NCBI GenBank assembly: GCA_002840765.1
Contig: PHCE01000011.1
Location: 62,001-126,000, forward strand
Direction of reading: 5' to 3'
Length of the DNA stretch: 64,000 nucleotides
DNA from: Betaproteobacteria bacterium HGW-Betaproteobacteria-7
GTDB lineage: Bacteria; Pseudomonadota; Gammaproteobacteria; Burkholderiales; Rhodocyclaceae
The position numbers were made by a program, and so were the translations under genes. Positions 27,129-35,150 of this stretch are shown here, in pieces. Under the pieces are notes generated by a model that searched no databases, was not told the DNA's origin, and worked only from the letters and a program-made list of their open reading frames with translations. Positions within the stretch are counted from its first letter, which is position 1. Every line of letters starts with the position of its first letter.

Positions 27129-27803
27129 CTAAAAAGAGATTTCCACACTGCCGTCGTCAAGGGCGATACCGCTGATTGTCTGCCCGGACGCCATGCGGAC
27201 CTGCACGACCTGTCCTTCATTGGCGTTGGTCAGTGCCCGACCTTCACTGCTCACAGCAAAACCCGTGCCGCGCGAGATGACGCGCACGGTCTGCCCCTGG
27301 CGGATGACCAGCGGCGCAACCAGTTGGTCGCCGCGCAGCGGCTGGCCGGCGGCCAGGGCGTTGCGCAGGGTCTTGCCGACCGCCTGGTCGGGTGTTGAGA
27401 TGATTCCTGTCGGCAGACTGGCGATGTCGCCGGAGAGGGTGGCCACGTCGCCGGTCTGGACGACCTGACCGGCGGCCAGTGGCCGGGTGGTGACGACATA
27501 ATTGCCGGTAACGGCAATTTGTACCGGTACCAGGACGCTCCAGATATTCGGGCCGAGGCAGCGAACGCCGATATGGGTGCGGCCACTCAGGCGACTACCG
27601 GGAGGGGCATAGGCCTCGTGTGCGGAACAAGGGGGTAGGCGTTCGATGTCGAGGCGACCCATGGTGATGCGCACCTGGCCAGGCAGGCCCTGTGTTTGCA
27701 GGCGGACATAGCGCTCTGCAGTGTCAATGACGACATCGGCCTCGGCGGCGGCGGCCTGGCCAACGAACAGTGCGACGAGAAGTAGGAAGCAGCGCAACAG
27801 CAT
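27129..27803 (-). CDS. flgA: P-ring assembly chaperone FlgA
   Basis: FlgA is a periplasmic chaperone for P-ring (FlgI) assembly. I start at the ATG at 27803, giving 224 residues with a clear Sec signal peptide (MLLRCFLLLVALFVGQAAAA). An in-frame upstream start would add 57 non-hydrophobic residues and run across the flgB promoter. The C-terminal SAF domain shows RPLAAGQVVQTGDV, GKTLRNALAAGQPL and RQGQTVRVISRG, and the protein ends VEISF. It is divergent from flgB, and the flgMN promoter begins three bases after its stop. Confidence 0.93.
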   Translation of the reverse strand: MLLRCFLLLVALFVGQAAAAEADVVIDTAERYVRLQTQGLPGQVRITMGRLDIERLPPCSAHEAYAPPGSRLSGRTHIGVRCLGPNIWSVLVPVQIAVTGNYVVTTRPLAAGQVVQTGDVATLSGDIASLPTGIISTPDQAVGKTLRNALAAGQPLRGDQLVAPLVIRQGQTVRVISRGTGFAVSSEGRALTNANEGQVVQVRMASGQTISGIALDDGSVEISF

Positions 27804-27860
27804 CCCGGCATTGTGCCTGAACCGCGAGCACAGGGGGCAATTGGTCGCCCTCCGGATGCG

Positions 27861-27876
27861 TGGCACGAAGGCTGCT
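27861..27876 (+). promoter_or_regulatory. Sigma54 promoter of the flgB operon
   Basis: TGGCACG followed by AAGGCTGCT gives GG and GC dinucleotides exactly ten bases apart, the -24/-12 arrangement of sigma54 promoters. It lies 33 bases upstream of the flgB ATG. The FleR/FlrC-type activator encoded at 50586-51950 is the likely partner. Confidence 0.85.
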
Positions 27877-27908
27877 TTATTTACTTCATAAATTTTGGAG
27901 CATCGTTC

Positions 27909-28319
27909 ATGAACTCTATTGCCCAGCACGTTTCGGTCTACAGCCAGGCGCTCAACCTGCGCACGCAACGGCATCAGGTTCTCGCCTCCAATATTGCCAA
28001 TGCTGATACGCCGAATTACAAGGCCCGTGATTTCGATTTCTCGCGGGCCATGCAGAATTCCCTGGCCGGTCGCCAGAGTGCGGGCGGCATCGGCCTGGCG
28101 CAGACTTCATCGGCACACATGAGCGGCAGCGGCGGCCCCGGTGCGGCCGAACTTCAGTTCCGCGAGGAAAGTCAGTCGGCGGTCGATGGCAACACGGTGG
28201 ACATGGATGTCGAACGTGCTCAGATCACCGAGAACGCCTTGCAGTACCAGATTCTCACCCAGTTGATCGGTGACAAGTTCAAGGGCCTGCGCAGCGCCAT
28301 GGCTTCGAACAACAGCTAA
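27909..28319 (+). CDS. flgB: Flagellar proximal rod protein FlgB
   Basis: FlgB is a proximal rod subunit exported through the flagellar channel. The 136-residue protein has the rod/hook N-terminal signature around [21 protein letters not shown] and the C-terminal helix ([20 protein letters not shown]). The ATG at 27909 follows GGAG (27897-27900); the longer in-frame reading is not supported. It opens the flgBCDEFGHIJ operon, behind a sigma54 promoter, and flgC follows after ten bases. Confidence 0.95.
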   Translation: MNSIAQHVSVYSQALNLRTQRHQVLASNIANADTPNYKARDFDFSRAMQNSLAGRQSAGGIGLAQTSSAHMSGSGGPGAAELQFREESQSAVDGNTVDMDVERAQITENALQYQILTQLIGDKFKGLRSAMASNNS

Positions 28320-28329
28320 GGGGATAACG

Positions 28330-28743
28330 ATGAGCTTGCTGAATGTCTTTCAGGTCGCATCGAGTGCGATGACCGCTCAGTCCATGCGTCTCAATGCCGT
28401 GGCTTCCAATCTGGCCAATGCCGACAGCGTCATCTCCGCCGACGGCAAGGCCTATCGCGCCAAGCAGGTCGTCTTCGAAACGACGCCGATGGGCAACAAC
28501 GGCGACCTGTCGAAGGGGGTGCGGGTACGCCAGGTTGTTGATAGCGCGGCGCCGCCACGCATGGTGTACGACCCGAAAAATCCTGCTGCCGACGAGAAGG
28601 GCTATGTCGCCTTCTCCAATGTCGATGTGGTCGAGGAAATGACCAACATGATTTCTGCCTCGCGTTCCTATCAGACGAACGTCGAGGTCATGAATACCGC
28701 CAAGGCCATGATGCTGCGCACGCTGCAGATTGGTCAGGGCTAA
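28330..28743 (+). CDS. flgC: Flagellar proximal rod protein FlgC
   Basis: FlgC is a rod subunit stacking with FlgB and FlgF. The 137-residue product begins [20 protein letters not shown], carries the [12 protein letters not shown] motif, and ends with the conserved [21 protein letters not shown]-terminal helix. I use the ATG at 28330 (AAGGGGATAAC upstream) instead of the longer in-frame start inside flgB. The length is typical. Confidence 0.95.
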   Translation: MSLLNVFQVASSAMTAQSMRLNAVASNLANADSVISADGKAYRAKQVVFETTPMGNNGDLSKGVRVRQVVDSAAPPRMVYDPKNPAADEKGYVAFSNVDVVEEMTNMISASRSYQTNVEVMNTAKAMMLRTLQIGQG

Positions 28744-28760
28744 CCGAGAGGAGAGATTCC

Positions 28761-29450
28761 ATGGCCACCGTCAATAACGCCACTGCCACAAATTCTGCTG
28801 ACTTGTACGCCAAAGTTGGCGGTTCGGCTGCTAGCGCCGGGGCGACCGAAGGCAGCACGACGCAGGAAATGGAAAATCGCTTCCTGACCCTGCTCATGGC
28901 GCAGATCAAGAATCAGGATCCGCTCAATCCGCTCGACAACGCCCAGGTGACGACCCAGCTGGCGCAGCTGAATACAGTCAATGGCATTGAGCGGCTGAAC
29001 GGAACGCTCAGCCAACTGCTTTCGGGCTACAACGAAGCGCAGGCGATGCAGGCGGCAGGAATGATCGGCAAAAACGTCACGGTTGCCGGCAATAATTTGC
29101 CGCTAGTCAGCAGCCAGGCGGTCGGCGGCATCCAGCTGGCCAGTCCGGCCGACCACGTGATGCTGACGATCAAGGATTCGAGCGGCAAGGTCGTGCAGAC
29201 AGAGGAGCTCGGTGCACGTGAGGCGGGCACCTTCTATTTCGGTTGGGACGGCAAGGATGCCGACGGCAAGGTGCTGGCGGACGGCAGCTACACCTTCGGC
29301 GTCGAAGCCACGGCCAATGGCAAGAAGGTTGAAGCTGCTGCCATGCAGATTGGCACGGTTTCTGCTGTTGTCCGCAATACGAACGGTTTCCTTCTGGATC
29401 TCGGTGCCATGGGCAACGTGGCCTTCAAGGATGTTCAGCAAATTCTCTGA
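28761..29450 (+). CDS. flgD: Flagellar hook assembly scaffold FlgD
   Basis: FlgD caps the growing hook and is needed for hook polymerisation. The 229-residue protein has the conserved N-terminal part (MENRFLTLLMAQIKNQDPLN, TTQLAQLNTVNGIERLN), then a FlgD Ig-like/tudor domain with GWDGKDADGKVLADGSYTF. GAGAGGAG precedes the ATG. Position between flgC and flgE is standard. Confidence 0.95.
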   Translation: MATVNNATATNSADLYAKVGGSAASAGATEGSTTQEMENRFLTLLMAQIKNQDPLNPLDNAQVTTQLAQLNTVNGIERLNGTLSQLLSGYNEAQAMQAAGMIGKNVTVAGNNLPLVSSQAVGGIQLASPADHVMLTIKDSSGKVVQTEELGAREAGTFYFGWDGKDADGKVLADGSYTFGVEATANGKKVEAAAMQIGTVSAVVRNTNGFLLDLGAMGNVAFKDVQQIL

Positions 29451-29463
29451 GTGAGGTAGGAAA

Positions 29464-30780
29464 ATGGCATTCCAGCAAGCACTGAGCGGTCTGAATACCG
29501 CTGCCAAGGCGATCGATTCGACCAGCCACAATATCGCCAACTCGAGCACGGTTGGCTATAAAGCCTCGGTTGCCCATTTCTCCGATGTCTATGCGGCATC
29601 CTTGAGCGGTGCCGGTGCCAGCCAGATCGGCATCGGTGTCAATCTGTCGGCCATCCAGCAGCAATTCACCCAGGGCAACATCACCTCGACCAATAATCCG
29701 CTGGATATTTCTATCAACGGTGCTGGGTTCTTCCGTATGGATCAGGGTGGTGCCACCACCTTTACGCGCAGCGGCCAGTTCCATCTCGACAAGAATGGCT
29801 TCATCATCAACGACCAGGGTATGCGGCTGACTGGCTACATTGCCCAGGCCGGAATCATCACGCCGACGACCCCGGCACCAATCCAGATATCGGCTTCCGA
29901 CCTGGCGCCGGTGGCGACCGGCCTCAATTCCAGCAGCGCTTTCAATGGCGTCAAGGCCAACCTGAATCTCGACTCGCGGGAGACGGTTCCGCCCTCGGCC
30001 TGGGTCGATGGCGGTGCACCGGGCAGCACCACGGCGTTCACGCCGGACCCGCAGACCTACAACTACTCGACGGCGCTGTCGATTTACGATTCGCTGGGCA
30101 ATGCCCACACCATGACCTACTACTTCCGCAAGACGGCAAATGCCGGCGAGTGGCAGGTTTTCGCCAATGTCGATGGCACGACCAACCAGAACATCACCCC
30201 CGGTGGTGGTCCGATCGGCACCCTCACTTTCGGGACCAACGGCCAGATCACGGCTGGCAATCCGATGACCGTAGCGGTCAATATCCTTGGCACCATGCAG
30301 AGCCAGGGGCAGCCGGCCGGTAATGGCGCCCAGGCGTCGCAGACCTTCCCGGTCGATTTTACCGGCACGACCCAGTTCGGTAGCGGCTTCGGTACCAATC
30401 GCCTGGAGCAAGATGGCTATGCGGCCGGTAACCTGATTGGTCTCTCGGTGGGTAGTGACGGCATCATCCAGGGGCGCTACAGCAATGGGCAGACCTTCGC
30501 CCAAGGCCAGGTAGTGCTGGCCAACTTCACCAATCCGAACGGCCTGCAGTCGTTGGGCAACAACCAATGGGCGGAGACTTCCGATTCCGGGCCGGCCCTG
30601 GTCGGCGCGCCGAATACTTCCAGCCTGGGGGTGCTCTCTTCGTCGACGGTGGAAGAGTCGAACGTCGACTTGACGGCTGAGCTGGTCAACCTGATCACCC
30701 AGCAGCGCAACTACCAAGCCAATGCCCAGTCCATCAAGACGCAGGACCAGGTTCTGCAGACCCTGGTCAATCTACGCTAA
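29464..30780 (+). CDS. flgE: Flagellar hook protein FlgE
   Basis: FlgE polymerises into the hook, the universal joint. The 438-residue protein has the N-terminal rod/hook motif (MAFQQALSGLNTAAKAIDST, HNIANSSTVGYKAS), middle hook domains, and the C-terminal helix VDLTAELVNLITQQRNYQAN that packs in the core. Length is normal for this family. GAGGTAGG lies upstream of the ATG, 13 bases after flgD. Hook length should be set by FliK (42898-43923) together with FlhB. Confidence 0.96.
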   Translation: MAFQQALSGLNTAAKAIDSTSHNIANSSTVGYKASVAHFSDVYAASLSGAGASQIGIGVNLSAIQQQFTQGNITSTNNPLDISINGAGFFRMDQGGATTFTRSGQFHLDKNGFIINDQGMRLTGYIAQAGIITPTTPAPIQISASDLAPVATGLNSSSAFNGVKANLNLDSRETVPPSAWVDGGAPGSTTAFTPDPQTYNYSTALSIYDSLGNAHTMTYYFRKTANAGEWQVFANVDGTTNQNITPGGGPIGTLTFGTNGQITAGNPMTVAVNILGTMQSQGQPAGNGAQASQTFPVDFTGTTQFGSGFGTNRLEQDGYAAGNLIGLSVGSDGIIQGRYSNGQTFAQGQVVLANFTNPNGLQSLGNNQWAETSDSGPALVGAPNTSSLGVLSSSTVEESNVDLTAELVNLITQQRNYQANAQSIKTQDQVLQTLVNLR

Positions 30781-30801
30781 CCGACTGACTGAGCAGCTGC
30801 C

Positions 30802-31545
30802 ATGGACCGTCTGATCTACACCGCGATGACCGGCGCCAAGCATGTGTTCATGCAGCAGGCCGGCACCGCGAACAACCTGGCCAATGCCAGCACCGTCGGC
30901 TTCAAGGCGCAGGAGCATCGCTTCCGCGCCGTGCCGGTGCAGGGCGAGGGCATGCCGACGCGCGCTTTCGTCGTCGATGCCTCGGTCAGCGATGTGCTTG
31001 ATCAGGGGCCGCTGATGTTTACCGGCAACAATCTCGATGTCGCCGTCCAGGGCAAGGGCTGGATTGCCCTGCAGATGCCGGACGGCAGCGAGGCCTATAC
31101 GCGCGCCGGTGGCCTGCAGGTCGACGTCACCGGAATTCTGCAGACCAAGGGCGGCCAGACGGTGGCCGGCGACGGCGGAGCGATCAACATCCCGCCGGAC
31201 AACAACATCGAGATCGCGCCGGACGGCACGGTGTCGGTCATCGCCACCTTCGGCACGCCGAACAACGTCAATGCCCTCGGTCGCATCAAGTTGGTCAATC
31301 CGCCGGAAGGCAATCTGGTGCGCGGGGCCGATGGACTCTTCCGGCTGCGCGACGGGCAGCCGGCGCCGGTTGATGAAAACGTCCGGCTGGCCTCTGGCAC
31401 GCTGGAAGGCAGTAACGTCAATGTCACCGACGCCATGGTCAATCTGATCAGCCTGTCCCGCCAGTTCGAGATGCAGATCAAGATGCTGCAGACCGCCGAT
31501 ACCAACGCCCAGCGCGCCGACCAGCTGCTGTCGCTGAATGCCTGA
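30802..31545 (+). CDS. flgF: Flagellar proximal rod protein FlgF
   Basis: FlgF is a rod subunit. The 247-residue protein starts MDRLIYTAMTGAKHVFMQQA, has the NNLANASTVGFKAQEHRF motif, and ends with the conserved helix (EGSNVNVTDAMVNLISLSRQ, FEMQIKMLQTAD). It is shorter than FlgG and FlgE as expected and lies between them. Confidence 0.95.
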   Translation: MDRLIYTAMTGAKHVFMQQAGTANNLANASTVGFKAQEHRFRAVPVQGEGMPTRAFVVDASVSDVLDQGPLMFTGNNLDVAVQGKGWIALQMPDGSEAYTRAGGLQVDVTGILQTKGGQTVAGDGGAINIPPDNNIEIAPDGTVSVIATFGTPNNVNALGRIKLVNPPEGNLVRGADGLFRLRDGQPAPVDENVRLASGTLEGSNVNVTDAMVNLISLSRQFEMQIKMLQTADTNAQRADQLLSLNA

Positions 31546-31557
31546 TAGGAAAACACC

Positions 31558-32340
31558 ATGATCCGTTCCCTGTGGATTGCCCGTAGCGGCCTTGATGCCC
31601 AGCAGACTCAGCTCGACGTCATCTCGAACAACCTGGCCAACGTCAGCACCAACGGCTTCAAGCGCTCGCGCGCCGTCTTCGAGGATCTGCTATATCAGAC
31701 GATGCGCCAGCCCGGCGCCCAGTCGTCGCAGCAAACGAACCTGCCGACCGGCCTGCAGCTCGGCACCGGCGCCCGTCCAGTGGCGACGTCCCGCATCCAC
31801 ACCCAGGGCAATCTGCAGAAAACCGATAATCCGCTCGATGTCGCCATCAACGGCAAGGGCTTCTTCCAGATACTGCTGCCCGATGGCACCACCGGTTACA
31901 CCCGTGATGGTTCCTTCCAGAAGGACAATCAAGGCCAGATCGTCACCTCGGAAGGTTATCCGTTGCAGCCAAACATCACCATTCCCGCCGATTCGATCAG
32001 CGTTGCGATCGGCAACGATGGCACCGTCTCGGTGACCCAGGCCGGCGTCGCCGGGACCACGGAAATCGGCACCATTCAGCTGGCCACCTTCATCAATCCG
32101 GCCGGTCTGCAGAGCATGGGCCAGAACCTGTACCTGGAAACGGCGGCCAGCGGTACGCCGACGCCAAACACCCCGGGCACCAACGGTGCCGGCATCGTCA
32201 ACCAGCTCTATGTCGAGACCTCCAACGTCAATGTCGCCGAAGAACTGGTGACCATGATCCAGACCCAGCGGGCCTACGAACTCAATTCCAAGGTGGTGTC
32301 CACGTCTGATGCCATGCTTGGCCGCCTGACGCAGCTTTGA
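31558..32340 (+). CDS. flgG: Flagellar distal rod protein FlgG
   Basis: FlgG forms the distal rod, the part that passes through the P and L rings. The 260-residue protein begins [20 protein letters not shown], with [20 protein letters not shown] and the [20 protein letters not shown] plus [14 protein letters not shown]-terminal signature. Length equals that of the E. coli protein. It begins 12 bases after flgF, and flgH follows after nine bases. Confidence 0.96.
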   Translation: MIRSLWIARSGLDAQQTQLDVISNNLANVSTNGFKRSRAVFEDLLYQTMRQPGAQSSQQTNLPTGLQLGTGARPVATSRIHTQGNLQKTDNPLDVAINGKGFFQILLPDGTTGYTRDGSFQKDNQGQIVTSEGYPLQPNITIPADSISVAIGNDGTVSVTQAGVAGTTEIGTIQLATFINPAGLQSMGQNLYLETAASGTPTPNTPGTNGAGIVNQLYVETSNVNVAEELVTMIQTQRAYELNSKVVSTSDAMLGRLTQL

Positions 32341-32349
32341 GGTGATGTC

Positions 32350-33006
32350 ATGAAACGTCTCGCCCTGCTTGCTGTGGTGGTTGCCGCCGGGTGTACGACG
32401 GTGCCGCCGACTAATATTCATCAGCCGATGTCGGTACGCCCTGCCGAGCGTCCGCTGACGATGGCCGCCAACGGCGCCATCTGGCAGGCCGGCCAGGGCC
32501 GACCGCTGTTCGAGGACCGGCGCGCCCGCTACGTTGGCGACACGATCACCATCAAGATCACCGAAAGCACGACGGCCACGGCCAAGTCCAACCGCAAGCT
32601 GGACAAGACCAACAGCATCTCGGCGGCAGTCACCTCGCTGCTCGGCCTGCCCGGCAAGAGTCTGCTCGGTCTCGATCTCGGCGCCGAAAGCGCCAATGCC
32701 TTCAACGGCAAGGGCGAAGCCGCCAACAACAATGCCTTCAGCGGAAATATCACGGTGACCGTGATCGATGTCCTGCCCAACGGCAACCTGCTGGTATCCG
32801 GCGAGAAACAGCTAGCCATCGGTCAGGAGCAGGAATTTGTCCGCATCTCCGGCGTCGTCAATCCCAGCTTCGTCGATGCCTTCAACATCATCGAATCCTC
32901 GAAGGTGGCTGATGCCCGCATTGAGTACAAGTCCGCGGGCATGCTCAGCGAAGGGCAGATCCTCGGCTGGATGGCACGATTCTTCCTTAATGTCTTGCCA
33001 TTCTAG
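32350..33006 (+). CDS. flgH: Flagellar L-ring lipoprotein FlgH
   Basis: FlgH forms the outer-membrane L ring around the rod. The 218-residue precursor has a lipoprotein signal peptide (MKRLALLAVVVAAGC) with the acylated Cys at residue 15. The body shows the family motifs LFEDRRARYVGDTITIKITE, GNLLVSGEKQLAIGQEQEF and GMLSEGQILGWMARFFLNVL near the end. Position between flgG and flgI is standard. Confidence 0.96.
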   Translation: MKRLALLAVVVAAGCTTVPPTNIHQPMSVRPAERPLTMAANGAIWQAGQGRPLFEDRRARYVGDTITIKITESTTATAKSNRKLDKTNSISAAVTSLLGLPGKSLLGLDLGAESANAFNGKGEAANNNAFSGNITVTVIDVLPNGNLLVSGEKQLAIGQEQEFVRISGVVNPSFVDAFNIIESSKVADARIEYKSAGMLSEGQILGWMARFFLNVLPF

Positions 33007-33029
33007 GAATGTATTCGCGGAGAACCATC

Positions 33030-34124
33030 ATGAACACCAAAAGCGGCAAATGGTACCGGCAGGCGGCAATCATCGCCGCCTGTCTGCTGCCGCTGGTCAG
33101 CTCGCCAGCCTTCGCCGAGCGCATTAAGGATCTGGCCGCGGTCCAGGGCGTGCGCCACAACCAGCTGATCGGCTACGGCATCGTCGTCGGCCTCGATAAC
33201 ACCGGTGACCAGACTACGCAGACGCCATTCACCAGCCAGGCGATCGGCAACATGCTGTCGCAGATGGGCGTCAATCTGACCCAGGCCCAGGCGGAGAAGC
33301 TGCAGCTGAAAAACGTCGCCGCAGTAATGGTGACCGCTTCGCTGCCGCCTTTCGCCCGGCCCGGCCAGCCGATCGATATCACTGTTTCCTCAATGGGAAA
33401 CGCCAAGAGCCTGCGCGGCGGGACGTTGGTCATGACGCCGCTGAAGGGTGGCGATGGCCAGGTCTATGCCATGGCCCAGGGAAATATCCTGGTCGGCGGT
33501 GTCGGCGCCACTTCCGGCAATTCGAAGGTCACCGTCAACCATCTGGCCGCCGGGCGGATTCCCGCCGGTGCCACCGTCGAGCGGGCGGTGCCGACGACGC
33601 TCGGGCAGGGTGGCTATGTCTATTACGAACTGGCCGAAACCGACTTCGGCAACGCTCAAGTCGTCGTCGATGCCATCAACAAGTCCATGGGCCAGGGTAC
33701 GGCGCAGGCTCTCGATGGCCGCCGCATCGCCGTGCGCACACCGGATGACGCCAACGCCCGCGTCGCCTTCCTTGGCCGTATCGATAATCTCGAAGTCAGG
33801 CGCCAGGCTGGCGCCGCCAAGGTGGTGATCAATCCGCGTACCGGTTCGGTGGTGATGAACCAGCGGGTCAGCCTCGAGGCCTGTACCGTGGCTCACGGCA
33901 GCCTGTCGGTGATCGTTGAGGGCGCCCAGCCGCAGTTTGGTCAGCCGGCCGATATTCAGGTCAAGCAGGACGGCAGCAGCCTGATCGCGGTCAAGGCTGG
34001 AGCCAGTCTGGCCGAAGTGGTCAAGGCACTCAATGCCCTTGGCGCCAATCCCCTTGACCTGCTGGCCATCCTTCAGGCGATGAAATCGGCCGGCGCCCTG
34101 CGCGCCGATCTGGAAGTGATCTAG
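33030..34124 (+). CDS. flgI: Flagellar P-ring protein FlgI
   Basis: FlgI forms the P ring in the periplasmic peptidoglycan layer. I start at the ATG at 33030 (GGAG at 33019-33022), giving 364 residues with a Sec signal peptide ending at SSPAFA. Mature-protein motifs include RIKDLAAVQGVRHNQLIGYG, VVGLDNTGDQTTQTPFT and VVINPRTGSVVMNQRV. The protein ends ADLEVI as in most relatives. FlgA (27129-27803) is its likely assembly chaperone. Confidence 0.96.
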   Translation: MNTKSGKWYRQAAIIAACLLPLVSSPAFAERIKDLAAVQGVRHNQLIGYGIVVGLDNTGDQTTQTPFTSQAIGNMLSQMGVNLTQAQAEKLQLKNVAAVMVTASLPPFARPGQPIDITVSSMGNAKSLRGGTLVMTPLKGGDGQVYAMAQGNILVGGVGATSGNSKVTVNHLAAGRIPAGATVERAVPTTLGQGGYVYYELAETDFGNAQVVVDAINKSMGQGTAQALDGRRIAVRTPDDANARVAFLGRIDNLEVRRQAGAAKVVINPRTGSVVMNQRVSLEACTVAHGSLSVIVEGAQPQFGQPADIQVKQDGSSLIAVKAGASLAEVVKALNALGANPLDLLAILQAMKSAGALRADLEVI

Positions 34125-34132
34125 GGACGTCC

Positions 34133-35098
34133 ATGGCCATCAAGATTCAGAACGTCCCCAACCGCGCCGCCTTCGACGTCCAGTCGGCACAGGATCTGCG
34201 TGGCCAGTTCGCCAAGAATCCGCAGGAAGGATTGAAGGCTGCAGCTCAGCAGTTTGAGCAGATGTTCCTGCAGATGGTCATGAAGAGCATGCGCGACACG
34301 GTGCCGCAGGACGGCATGCTGAACAGTGAGCAGTCGCGCTTCTATACCTCCCTGCTTGACCAGCAGATGGCGCAGAATTTGGCGAGCAGCAACAATGGTG
34401 TCGGCTTTGCCCGCCTGATCGAGCAACAACTGGGCAGAACGGTTGGCAACGGGCAGGAACTGGCGGCACCCGGCGAGGCGGCAAACGCTGCCGGCAATCC
34501 ACTGCCGCTGACTACCGTCGATAGCCGCCATCTGCGCCATTCCCCGATACCGGGAGGCCTGCCGACGTCGGCGGCCTATGCCGCCCAGGCACGGGCCGCG
34601 GCACCGACCAGCAATAGCGAGGTGCCGGCCACCGCCCGCGATTTCGCCAACCGCGTCTGGCCGCATGCCGTCGAGGCCTCGCGCTCGACCGGCATTCCGC
34701 CGCAGTTCCTGGTTGCCCATTCGGCTCTGGAAAGCGGCTGGGGCCGTAGCGAAATCCGCCATGCCGACGGCTCGCCCAGCCACAACCTGTTCGGCATCAA
34801 GGCCGGCAAGGGCTGGACGGGTGCCACCGTAGAAGCGACCACCACGGAATATGTGAACGGCCAGCCGCAGCAGGTGATCGAGCGCTTCCGCGCTTATGCC
34901 TCTTACGAAGAAAGTTTCCGCGACTACGCGGCGCTGTTGCGCGACAGTTCGCGCTACAGCAGCGTCATCGGCTCCCAGGATGGCACGGAGTTTGCGAGAC
35001 GTCTGCAGCAGGCAGGGTATGCCACCGATCCGATGTACGCCGACAAACTGGCGCGCATCATCAACGGCCCGACCCTCCGCCAGGCGCTGATCGGTTGA
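34133..35098 (+). CDS. flgJ: Flagellar rod cap and peptidoglycan hydrolase FlgJ
   Basis: FlgJ caps the rod during assembly and opens the peptidoglycan layer. The 321-residue protein has the N-terminal rod-binding domain (about residues 25-110; AAQQFEQMFLQMVMKSMRD, FYTSLLDQQMAQNLA), a linker, and a C-terminal glucosaminidase-type domain (about 165-320) with FLVAHSALESGWG containing the likely catalytic Glu, followed by HNLFGIKAG. Its two-domain form is normal for beta- and gammaproteobacteria. It ends the sigma54-driven flg operon; flgK behind it has its own sigma28-type promoter. Confidence 0.96.
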   Translation: MAIKIQNVPNRAAFDVQSAQDLRGQFAKNPQEGLKAAAQQFEQMFLQMVMKSMRDTVPQDGMLNSEQSRFYTSLLDQQMAQNLASSNNGVGFARLIEQQLGRTVGNGQELAAPGEAANAAGNPLPLTTVDSRHLRHSPIPGGLPTSAAYAAQARAAAPTSNSEVPATARDFANRVWPHAVEASRSTGIPPQFLVAHSALESGWGRSEIRHADGSPSHNLFGIKAGKGWTGATVEATTTEYVNGQPQQVIERFRAYASYEESFRDYAALLRDSSRYSSVIGSQDGTEFARRLQQAGYATDPMYADKLARIINGPTLRQALIG

Positions 35099-35106
35099 AG
35101 CGTCGC

Positions 35107-35133
35107 TAAACTTTGCGGCCAACCGGTCGTTAA
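35107..35133 (+). promoter_or_regulatory. Sigma28 (FliA) promoter of flgKL
   Basis: TAAA at 35107-35110 is followed by exactly 15 bases and then GTCGTTAA (35126-35133), six of eight matches to GCCGATAA. It lies 18 bases upstream of the flgK start, in the 52-base gap after flgJ. Confidence 0.78.
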
Positions 35134-35150
35134 CCTCATAGAGGTGAATG

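Noticed and set aside
27804..27974. N-terminal extension of FlgA
   Set aside because: It crosses the flgB sigma54 promoter and would bury the clear signal peptide that begins at 27803.
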